A stretch of 13,693 nucleotides of DNA, from NCBI GenBank assembly GCA_946630405.1, contig CAMOYW010000005.1:1-13693 (forward strand). The letters run 5' to 3'. The notes beneath the pieces were generated by a model, which did no database searches, had not been told where the DNA came from, and saw only the letters and a program-made list of their open reading frames with translations. Position numbers and translations under genes: made by a program. Of this stretch, positions 6,805-13,693 are shown in pieces. The stretch is from an uncultured Clostridia bacterium. Its GTDB lineage: Bacteria; Bacillota; Clostridia; Lachnospirales; CAG-274. Position 1 is the first letter of the stretch. The number at the start of each line of letters is the position of its first letter.

Positions 6805-7785
6805 ATGAGAAAAACAATTGCTTTGTTTGCTCTGTTTCTTCTGCTTTGCGGTTGTAATTCAAAGGACGTTCAAATAAGTGTGAGCGACAATGAGTCGGCG
6901 CAAAGTTCCGAGATCAAGCTTGCCGATATTAAGCAGAAGCAGGGAGCGTACAAGATAGGTATAATTCAATATTCGGATGCTTCCGAGCTTGAAGAAGCAA
7001 GAAGAGGTTTTCTTGCGAGTATGGACGGATCGGGGTTTAAAAGCGGCGAGAATCTGTATATAGATATACAGTACGGCTATTCCGATGAGGAAAGAGTGGC
7101 GGATGTTGCCAAAAAGTATGCGCTTGAAGGCAAAAATCTTGTGGTGACTTTTTCCGAGCAGGCGGCAGAGGCGGCATCAAAGCATATTCACGGCACGCCC
7201 GTGCTTTATTGTGTTGCATCGGGCGGCAAGTTCGGCACAAATGTCACCGGAGTAAGCGACAGTGTTGAACCTTCCGCACATGCGGAGCTTATAAAAAAGC
7301 TTGTGCCCGAGGCGAAGAAAGTTGCGGTAATGTACTGCGTGAGAGAAAAGCGAGCCGCAGATATTGCCGAAAACTTTGCTGCGGGTGCAAAGGCGTATGA
7401 GCTTACGGCAGAGAAAAAGCCGATAAATACTTTTGAAGATATTGAACAAACCGCAAGAAGTTTGAAAGGCAAATACGATGCCGTATTTATTCCGTCCGAC
7501 AATACGTTTTCAAATGCCGAAGCCATTGCATCGGTAAAAGAGCAATCAGATCTTCCGGTGTTTGTGGGAGATAAGGGGATGGTCGAGTACGGAGGAGATG
7601 CGGCTGTCGGTATAGATTACAACAGGCTCGGAACTCTTGCGGGCGAAATGGCGGGAAAGATTTTGAGAGGAGCAAAGCCTTCGCAGCTTGCTCCCGTAAA
7701 GGTGGAGTATCCCGTATATTATGTGAGAGAGGGCTCGTTTTTTGTGCCCGAAGATATAAGGACAAGAGTGATTACAATAGGGTGA
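6805..7785 (+). CDS. ABC transporter substrate-binding lipoprotein, TrpX-like (ABC_sub_bind family)
   Basis: The protein starts with a lipoprotein signal, MRKTIALFALFLLLCGC, with the lipid-attached cysteine at residue 17, so it should be anchored outside the membrane. The mature part follows the two-lobed binding-protein pattern of the TrpX/BmpA-like family: IGIIQYSDASELEEARRGF, NVTGVSD, AELIKKLVPEAKKVAVMY, IPSDNT, VGIDYNRLGTLAGEMAGKIL. Family members bind aromatic amino acids or similar small molecules; the ligand here is unknown. The usual TPAAQ and TAVTDP segments of the ligand site are changed (to SEQAAEA and YCVASGG), so specificity may differ. No permease or ATPase gene is in the window, although trpXYZ-type systems usually keep them together. 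Start choice is uncertain: ATG 6805 is preferred, TTG 6799 is possible, and neither has a strong ribosome binding site, so it may be translated by coupling to aroD 12 bases upstream. Confidence 0.88.
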   Translation: MRKTIALFALFLLLCGCNSKDVQISVSDNESAQSSEIKLADIKQKQGAYKIGIIQYSDASELEEARRGFLASMDGSGFKSGENLYIDIQYGYSDEERVADVAKKYALEGKNLVVTFSEQAAEAASKHIHGTPVLYCVASGGKFGTNVTGVSDSVEPSAHAELIKKLVPEAKKVAVMYCVREKRAADIAENFAAGAKAYELTAEKKPINTFEDIEQTARSLKGKYDAVFIPSDNTFSNAEAIASVKEQSDLPVFVGDKGMVEYGGDAAVGIDYNRLGTLAGEMAGKILRGAKPSQLAPVKVEYPVYYVREGSFFVPEDIRTRVITIG

Positions 7786-7806
7786 GGAATATAGTGGTTT
7801 AAAGGG

Positions 7807-7833
7807 GGAGGAATGGTGATACATTCCTCCTTT
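7807..7833 (+). terminator. Hairpin between the lipoprotein and transporter genes, terminator or attenuator
   Basis: GGAGGAATG (7807-7815) and CATTCCTCC (7822-7830) are perfect 9-bp arms around GTGATA, followed only by TTTG. The stem buries a purine-rich GGGGGAGGA that looks like a ribosome binding site. With a weak T-run it may be a partial terminator that lowers expression of the downstream transporter genes. I see no convincing promoter between it and the transporter start 25 bases later. Confidence 0.5.
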
Positions 7834-7854
7834 GTGTAATTGTGTGGTGACTGT

Positions 7855-10281
7855 ATGTTAAAGGTTTCCGAATTTATCGTAAATAAAAGAAAAGCATTTT
7901 ATATGATATTTGTTATTGCTCTTGCGTTTTGCATAGCGTGGATCCCAAAGGTAAAAGTTAACAACAATATTGCTTCTTACCTTCCTTCCACTACCGAGAC
8001 AAAAAAGGGCCTTAACATAATGGAAGAAGAGTTTGTGACCTATGCGGCGACAAAGGTAATGGTGAGCAACATCACGTATGATACCGCCGTGGAGCTGAAA
8101 GAAAAAATGCTCACAGTGGAGGGTGTTAAGGATATCGTTTTTGACAACGACAGAGAGCATTATAAGTCTTCCAATGCTCTTTACGAGGTATCTTTGGATT
8201 ATACGGATGAGTCTATGCTTGACAAGGAGCTTGATACCTGCGATGCCATAAGGGAAATGCTCTCCGAATATGATGTGTATGTTTATTCGGATACCATAGA
8301 TGATATGCCGAGGGTACTTAACGAGCAAATGAAGGTCATTATTTCGCTTGCGGTACTCACCGTTGTGGCGGTGCTTTTGTTTACATCCCGCTCCTTTATG
8401 GAAGTGCCCGTATATCTGGTGGTGTTTGGTACGGCGGCACTTCTTAACATGGGTACAAACTACCTTATGGGCGAAATATCCTTCATCACAAAATCCATAG
8501 CGGTATGTCTTCAGCTTGCCCTTGCCATAGACTATTCCATCATTCTTTCGCACCGTTTTACTGAGGAAAAGGAAAATGGGCTTGACAAGCACGATGCGAT
8601 CGTTGAGGCGCTTTCAAAAGCGATAGTTGAGATAAGCTCTTCGTCGCTGACCACCGTTTCGGGTCTTGCGGCACTTATCGTAATGCAGCTGCAGATCGGA
8701 AAAGATATGGGTCTTGTAATGTGCAAGGCGATACTTTTTTCGCTTATATGTGTGTTTTTCCTGATGCCCGGTCTCTTGCTCGGCGCATCCGATTTGATAG
8801 ACAAAACGGCTCACAGATCCTTTGTACCGAAGATCACGCTTTGGTGTAATATGGTACTTAAAACAAGGCATATTGTTCCGTTTGTGTTTGCGGTAGTGGC
8901 GATAGCGGGAGCGGTGTTTAGTAATATGACCGCATATAGTTTTGATGTTACCGATTTGGGTACGACCCGTCCCACGTACGGCTCGATCTCTCAAGAAAAG
9001 ATAAATGAAGCTTTCGGTATGTCTCATCAAATGGCTGTTGTGGTACCGGGAAGAGAATACGATATACAAGGCGCGATACTGTCCAAAATATCGGAGCTTG
9101 ATCATATTACAAGCGCAACGGGTCTTGCAAACACAGAGGCAAAAAACGGAGTGATGATCACCGATAGACTCAACGCAAGAGAGTTTGCAGAAATGATGGA
9201 AATGGATTACAGCTCCTGCAAGGTGCTTTACAGAGCCTACGGAGTGGATAACGAACAGTACGGAGCTATCTTTAATGATATAAACGATTACCGTGTATGT
9301 GTTATAGATATGATCAAGTTCGTTCACGACCAAATGGACTACGGAGTGATAAATCTTGATGAGGACGATGAACAGGAACTGAACGACAATTATAATGATT
9401 TGCTTGAGGGTCAGGCTCAGCTTGAGGGCGACAACTGGTCAAGACTTGTGTTCACATACGATGTGCCCGTTGAAAGTGAAGAGGCATACAGACTTATAGA
9501 GCAGGTGCATGAAATTACGGACAAATATTATCCCGATACCATTGTGGCATGTAATACCGTAAATGCAAGAGATCTGAAAGGCTCGTTCGGAGTGGATAAC
9601 CTTAAGATCTCGATCCTTACGGCGCTTGCGGTGCTCATTATCTTGATGTTTACGTTTAGCTCGGTTTCCCTGCCTGTTATTCTTGTTGCGACCATACAAA
9701 GCAGTATATGGATAAACTTTACCGTGCCCTATCTTACGGGAGAGGCGCTTTACTTTATCGCTTATCTCATAGTCAGTTCGATTCAAATGGGTGCGACCAT
9801 TGATTATGCCATTGTTGTTACCAACCGTTACGTACAGCTTAGAGAGGACGGACCGCTTAATGCCGCAAGAGAAAGTCTGGAACAGGCGTTTCCCACGATA
9901 TTGACATCGGGATTCATACTTTGCGTGATAGGTATGCTTATAGGCGTGGTATCCACAGAACCCATTATATCGGGTCTCGGTATATGTTTGGGAAGAGGTA
10001 CCTTTGTATCTATAATGCTGGTAATGATCGTGTTGCCGCAGCTTTTGATAATGTTTGACAAAATTATAGGCAAGTCGTTCTTTGATATAAGTTCACGGAT
10101 CAAGGTCGGTTCCCCTCTTGTCAATAAAAAAGGTATCATATATGCAAACGGCAGGATAAACGGCTATGTTTGCGGTTACATTGACGGTGAGTTCAACGGA
10201 CTTATAAGAGGAGATATAAATGCGAGAGTCAAAGGCGGCTCGGAGGATTTGGAAGATGAAAGCGAAAAAACGGCTGAGTAG
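7855..10281 (+). CDS. MMPL/RND-superfamily membrane transporter
   Basis: The protein has 808 residues with the duplicated RND layout: one membrane helix (about 14-31), an extracellular domain (35-155), a block of five helices, then helix 7 (about 341-360), a second extracellular domain (365-580) and five more helices. Each half carries the Asp-Tyr pair of the proton path found in MmpL proteins: AIDYSIILSHRF (Asp226-Tyr227) and TIDYAIVVTNRY (Asp650-Tyr651). MMPL proteins use the proton gradient to export lipids, polyketides or other hydrophobic cargo; the cargo here is unknown. After the last helix comes a cytoplasmic tail with seven tetrapeptide repeats (766-793) and a highly charged end. I chose ATG 7855 with GGTGA 4 bases upstream; the upstream TTG at 7840 is less likely. 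The 3' end overlaps the next gene by 26 bases, implying translational coupling to the surface protein. Confidence 0.9.
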   Translation: MLKVSEFIVNKRKAFYMIFVIALAFCIAWIPKVKVNNNIASYLPSTTETKKGLNIMEEEFVTYAATKVMVSNITYDTAVELKEKMLTVEGVKDIVFDNDREHYKSSNALYEVSLDYTDESMLDKELDTCDAIREMLSEYDVYVYSDTIDDMPRVLNEQMKVIISLAVLTVVAVLLFTSRSFMEVPVYLVVFGTAALLNMGTNYLMGEISFITKSIAVCLQLALAIDYSIILSHRFTEEKENGLDKHDAIVEALSKAIVEISSSSLTTVSGLAALIVMQLQIGKDMGLVMCKAILFSLICVFFLMPGLLLGASDLIDKTAHRSFVPKITLWCNMVLKTRHIVPFVFAVVAIAGAVFSNMTAYSFDVTDLGTTRPTYGSISQEKINEAFGMSHQMAVVVPGREYDIQGAILSKISELDHITSATGLANTEAKNGVMITDRLNAREFAEMMEMDYSSCKVLYRAYGVDNEQYGAIFNDINDYRVCVIDMIKFVHDQMDYGVINLDEDDEQELNDNYNDLLEGQAQLEGDNWSRLVFTYDVPVESEEAYRLIEQVHEITDKYYPDTIVACNTVNARDLKGSFGVDNLKISILTALAVLIILMFTFSSVSLPVILVATIQSSIWINFTVPYLTGEALYFIAYLIVSSIQMGATIDYAIVVTNRYVQLREDGPLNAARESLEQAFPTILTSGFILCVIGMLIGVVSTEPIISGLGICLGRGTFVSIMLVMIVLPQLLIMFDKIIGKSFFDISSRIKVGSPLVNKKGIIYANGRINGYVCGYIDGEFNGLIRGDINARVKGGSEDLEDESEKTAE
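10150..10233 (+). repeat. Seven G-x-hydrophobic-x tetrapeptide repeats in the transporter tail
   Basis: A glycine codon recurs every 12 bases (residues 766, 770, 774, 778, 782 and 786, with alanine at 790 and glycine again at 794). The third position of each unit is always I, V or F, for example GRIN, GYVC and GEFN. Spacing by four puts glycine and the hydrophobic residue on the same face of a beta strand, so the tail may form a small beta-helix-like or bactofilin-like stack. Confidence 0.8.
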
Positions 10282-13200
10282 CTTTATAACGGCGGTAATG
10301 CTTGTGCTGACAAGTGTAAATACGGTAAAAACAGAGTCCGTTCAAACGGTGCTTTCCACTGCCGATGATGTGGTAAATTTTACATCGGGCTGTATATCCG
10401 ACAGTTATTCCATAGGCAGAGAGTTTATTCTGATGAATGATATTGATATGGAAGGCTATACTTTTAAGTCGGCTGCTCTTTTTTGCGGTCGGTTTAACGG
10501 AAACGGACATACCATAAGTAATATAGATCTGTCTACACGAGGCGAAGATACGGGATTTTTTGCCAAAATATCATCCGGTGCAGTGGTTGAAAACCTTAAC
10601 ATAGAGGGAAAGGTCAAGACCGTTGAGATTGATAATTCCACTTCCGTAAGTATAGGAGATATTGTCAATAAAGTTGCCTCGGAAGCGGGATATACGAACG
10701 AAATTGACGATATTAATACTAACATAGTAGGTACAGTGGGCATATTATCTGCGGTAAACGAAGGTAAAATACTTAACTGTAACGTCTCGGGAGATTCGAG
10801 AGGTGTTAAGGGCGTTGGCGGTTTGGTAGGTACCAATAAAAGAGAAGGGCTTATCGAGGGCTGTGTGAATGATGCAGAAGTCAGCGGCGACAGTATGGTA
10901 GGTGGTATTGTCGGCAAGAATATCGGCAGAATACGTAAATGTAAAAACAGAGGTATCATAAGCAAAGAGACCGATGAAGACGGTGCAAACATAGGCGGAA
11001 TAGCGGGCTTTAACGACGGTGTTACGGAGCAAAGCGAAAACAGTGCCAATGTGGGCTGCAAGGGCTTTGGCGTAAATGTTGGCGGCATAGTCGGCAAGCA
11101 GAGCGGAGTTGTCGATGAATGTGTAAACTATGCAAATGTCAGCGGCAGGAAAAACGTCGGCGGTATACTCGGTATGTTTGTGCCTTATTCGGATTCGGCT
11201 ACCGCGTCCGAACTTATCAAGGACAATATTCGTTCCGAAAGGGAAAAGCTTGATGACGATATTGAAGAGATAAAAGATAAACTGAGCGACAAAGTAGATG
11301 AACTTCTTGACGGGAAGGGCTTTTTCTCAAGGCTTTTTGAGGATGAGGACGGAAATCCCGGGATATTGGCACCCAACGGCGTGCTTGCCAAAAATTCCAC
11401 AAGGCTGACGGACAAACTTATAGAATCGCTTGATAAAGTGGATGACAGTTCGGAAGCAACACGCAAGGCACTTGATTCCACAGCCGATGCACTTGATAAG
11501 GTCGGAGATGCATCCGATAAAATGGCAAATTCCGTTGATAAGATAACGGATTCGGTAGAAGCCAATTCAAAAAGCCTGGACGGGCTTATAGAAAAGGCAA
11601 ACGATTCTATGGGCAGACTTACCGACTCATCTGTGTCGTTAAGTGATAAGGCAAAGGAGGATCTCGGCAGGCTAAATTCATCCGTGACGGATGCCGTTGA
11701 TTCTTTTAAGTCTGTTACCGACGAAGTGAACGAGGCGACGGATTCCGTGGAGGAACTTCTCAATACTCTTGACGATTCGGCAGAGCTTGGGATTGACGAC
11801 AGGAAAAGGATCATAGACGAAGCCATAGAAAAGCTTGACTCCATAGATACCGACAAAATAGACGACACGCTTAAAAAGCTCGGTAACGCAAGCGAGGACA
11901 TCGGAAATTCGATAAAAGATTTGAATAACGGTATATCAAGTGACACGAGTGATCTTGTGTCGGATATAACGGCACCGCTCAAAACTTTTAAACGAATTGT
12001 GGATGATTCCGCTTCCGAGCTGAACAGGATCAAAACAAGGATCGCATCTATGAAGGAGCGACTTAAAAAGCTCCGTGAAAATATCAAAGATGATGTTGAT
12101 GAAAAAGTTTCAAACATCGTCAATACCGCATGGCTCGATCCTTTTACGGTGGATGTATATGCGGCAGAGGAAATATCCGAAGACAATGACGTTAAGAACA
12201 TTGTTGATAAAATTATAGACGGAGAGACTCTTCAAGATGCCGTTAAGGATGTTATCAATATAGATATATCCCTGTACAGACAGGTTGGAGGAGAGGATGC
12301 CGATAATGCTCTTGTAAGGTATTGTATAAATAACGGCAGTGCCTATGCCGACAGCTGCGGCGGCGGAATAGTGGGCTTTATGGGTGTTGAATCTCTTTTT
12401 AAGCAGGGTGAGGAGCTGACATTCAGCGACGGCACGCCTTTTACGGACGGTATGAGTATTAAAGCCGTAGTTGAAGAATGTGTGAACAAAGGCAGTGCAG
12501 AGGTCAAAAAGGACAATGTCGGAGGTATAGTCGGCAGTTTTGATATGGGAATAGTCAAAAATTGCCTTGATAACGGAAAGCTGAATTCCACCGAGGGAGG
12601 CTTTGTCGGCGGTATCGCAGGCTACGCCATTGCCGAAATAGAAAAATGTGTGGCTATATCCGAACTCGGCGGAAAGAGTGACGTAGGCGGAATAGTAGGC
12701 AAGGGCAGAGATATAACCCTCTGTTATGCCATGCCTACCGTTGTGGGCACTCCCGAAAGAGTAGGTGCTGTGGCGGGAAGCGCAGACGGCACCGTGACCG
12801 ATAATTATTACATAGACGAAGGTTTGGGCGGAATATCGGGCGCAGGCTACGGAAAGAGTGCTGAGCCTTTAAAGCCGTCCGAAATGGTTGGAAGAGGTAT
12901 ACTTCCCACAAAAATGGAAGGTTTTACCGAGGAAGATTGGTTTATGCAGGAGGGGGACAGTTATTTGCCCCAAATAAGACCGCTTGCCGAAAACACGGCA
13001 GTGAGTGTCGGCGCAGTTATTAAACAGCTTTCTTCCGAATGTGCGTTATTTCATTTTAAAGCCGACTTTATGCTTGACGGTAAGGTCATAAAGACGATAA
13101 ATGCCGAGTACGGAAGTGTTCTTTCCCAAACCGATATTCCTCAGCTTGAAAAAAGAAACGGATTCACCCCTCATTGGGATAAAGACATAACCAAACCGAT

Positions 13201-13690
13201 ACTCAGAAACACAGTATTTACGGCGATCTACGAAGATGCTACCATGACGGTATCTTCGGGCGAAGAACCGCCCGTTATGCTTGTAGAGGGCAATTTCTCC
13301 GAAGGCAGTGTGCTTAATTACGAAAAAATAGAAACGGACGATTCATATAAAGGTTATGATGCAAGAGCAACATATTCCTTTACCATAACTCCGTGGAACA
13401 GTACGATCGGCACTATAAAAGTTCACATCAGAGATGAAAAGGGCGATGCGATAGGTGTGAGATCAAATGACGGAAATAAGGTAATTCAAGCAAAAAGAGA
13501 AGGCAGCTACCTTGTGTTTGAACTTGATAAACCCGAGAGCTTTACAGTGCTGAAAAAACCTACGGATATAAAGAGATATGTTCTAATTGGTTTCGGAGCA
13601 GTGATAGTATCCGCTCTTTTCATACTTTTCCTTCGCAGGATAGGAAAGAAGAGAAAGGAAATGTATGAGAGGATCGAAGGAAATGAGTAA
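10256..13690 (+). CDS. Large GLUG-repeat, coiled-coil surface protein with C-terminal membrane anchor
   Basis: The 1,144-residue protein starts with a signal peptide (MKAKKRLSSFITAVMLVLTS). A beta-helix opening follows (FILMNDIDMEG, GRFNGNGHTISNIDL). GLUG-type repeats fill about 160-310, with VGGIVGK-like cores at 187, 215, 246, 275 and 301. Residues 317-625 are a coiled coil, rich in Ser, Asp and Lys and with regular heptads from about 405. A second GLUG block follows (about 700-860; cores at 755, 784, 810 and 836). Residues 930-990 resemble a Listeria-Bacteroides-type beta repeat (GKVIKTINAEYGS). A membrane helix at 1108-1126 and a basic tail end the protein, so most of it should lie outside, anchored at the C terminus. 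ATG 10256 has GGAGG 9 bases upstream and gives a standard signal peptide; ATG 10220 is an alternative. It overlaps the transporter gene by 26 bases, which suggests that the two products act together. Confidence 0.88.
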   Translation: MKAKKRLSSFITAVMLVLTSVNTVKTESVQTVLSTADDVVNFTSGCISDSYSIGREFILMNDIDMEGYTFKSAALFCGRFNGNGHTISNIDLSTRGEDTGFFAKISSGAVVENLNIEGKVKTVEIDNSTSVSIGDIVNKVASEAGYTNEIDDINTNIVGTVGILSAVNEGKILNCNVSGDSRGVKGVGGLVGTNKREGLIEGCVNDAEVSGDSMVGGIVGKNIGRIRKCKNRGIISKETDEDGANIGGIAGFNDGVTEQSENSANVGCKGFGVNVGGIVGKQSGVVDECVNYANVSGRKNVGGILGMFVPYSDSATASELIKDNIRSEREKLDDDIEEIKDKLSDKVDELLDGKGFFSRLFEDEDGNPGILAPNGVLAKNSTRLTDKLIESLDKVDDSSEATRKALDSTADALDKVGDASDKMANSVDKITDSVEANSKSLDGLIEKANDSMGRLTDSSVSLSDKAKEDLGRLNSSVTDAVDSFKSVTDEVNEATDSVEELLNTLDDSAELGIDDRKRIIDEAIEKLDSIDTDKIDDTLKKLGNASEDIGNSIKDLNNGISSDTSDLVSDITAPLKTFKRIVDDSASELNRIKTRIASMKERLKKLRENIKDDVDEKVSNIVNTAWLDPFTVDVYAAEEISEDNDVKNIVDKIIDGETLQDAVKDVINIDISLYRQVGGEDADNALVRYCINNGSAYADSCGGGIVGFMGVESLFKQGEELTFSDGTPFTDGMSIKAVVEECVNKGSAEVKKDNVGGIVGSFDMGIVKNCLDNGKLNSTEGGFVGGIAGYAIAEIEKCVAISELGGKSDVGGIVGKGRDITLCYAMPTVVGTPERVGAVAGSADGTVTDNYYIDEGLGGISGAGYGKSAEPLKPSEMVGRGILPTKMEGFTEEDWFMQEGDSYLPQIRPLAENTAVSVGAVIKQLSSECALFHFKADFMLDGKVIKTINAEYGSVLSQTDIPQLEKRNGFTPHWDKDITKPILRNTVFTAIYEDATMTVSSGEEPPVMLVEGNFSEGSVLNYEKIETDDSYKGYDARATYSFTITPWNSTIGTIKVHIRDEKGDAIGVRSNDGNKVIQAKREGSYLVFELDKPESFTVLKKPTDIKRYVLIGFGAVIVSALFILFLRRIGKKRKEMYERIEGNE

Positions 13691-13693
13691 GAG
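13683..13693 (+). CDS. Possible start of a further gene in the same operon (cut by window edge)
   Basis: ATG at 13683 overlaps the surface-protein stop (ATGAGTAA arrangement) and reads MSK before the window ends. Purine-rich GAGAGGA and GAAGGA lie shortly upstream. Stop-start overlap is common in operons, but only three codons are visible, so the call is tentative. Confidence 0.35.

Noticed and set aside
7813..7839. Eight-codon leader peptide (ATG 7813 to TAA) in the hairpin before the transporter gene
   Set aside because: The purine-rich site is only one or two bases from the ATG, too close for initiation, and the peptide has no run of regulatory codons.
7858..8592. 244-codon open frame on the - strand inside the transporter gene
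   Set aside because: Shadow of a clear MMPL coding frame; the product has no recognisable domain and unusual composition.
10220..10255. Upstream ATG as start of the surface protein
   Set aside because: An AGGAG lies before it, but those bases encode the RGD of the transporter's repeat tail, so the match may be accidental. ATG 10256 gives a standard signal peptide with its own GGAGG.
11185..12201. Long 338-codon open frame on the - strand inside the surface-protein gene
   Set aside because: Its product is a monotonous serine-rich sequence, the antisense of the Ser/Asp/Lys coiled coil. It has no ribosome binding site or family motif.

Overview
The window most likely comes from a Firmicutes (Clostridia) genome of the gut Lachnospiraceae type. 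This is an inference from AT-rich DNA, GGAG-type ribosome binding sites, sigma-A promoters with extended -10 boxes, a RecD2 helicase of the Gram-positive type, a four-cysteine ribosomal protein L31, and large GLUG-repeat surface proteins typical of that group. All real genes lie on the + strand. There are no tRNAs, rRNAs or CRISPR arrays, and no phage genes.

Region 1 (1-2541): the C-terminal end of a DUF3089 alpha/beta-hydrolase, followed 35 bases later by a membrane-anchored type-B carboxylesterase homologue whose catalytic residues look lost. A terminator-like hairpin closes this unit.

Region 2 (2607-3386): a textbook promoter and a structured leader precede rpmE (ribosomal protein L31). 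A terminator follows, and then a small membrane-anchored protein of unknown function whose C-terminal half has an Sm-like sequence pattern. A very stable 12-bp hairpin ends the region.

Region 3 (3356-3758): about 400 bases without a gene. It holds the hairpin, a 160-bp element with imperfect terminal inverted repeats (MITE-like), an AT-rich stretch (3593-3691) in which I see nothing definite, and the promoter of the next operon.

Region 4 (3759-7785): recD2, aroD (type I 3-dehydroquinate dehydratase, all known active-site residues present) and a TrpX-like substrate-binding lipoprotein. Gaps are 12-19 bases, so this is probably one transcript. A hairpin separates it from what follows.

Region 5 (7855-13693): an MMPL/RND-type membrane transporter with a C-terminal tail of tetrapeptide repeats. 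It overlaps the start of a 1,144-residue surface protein built as GLUG repeats, a coiled coil of about 300 residues, more GLUG repeats, a beta-repeat domain and a C-terminal membrane anchor. The start of a further gene overlaps its stop codon at the window edge. This transporter and surface-protein pair is the best candidate for an undescribed system, probably an envelope export or cell-surface assembly machine; that function is inference only.
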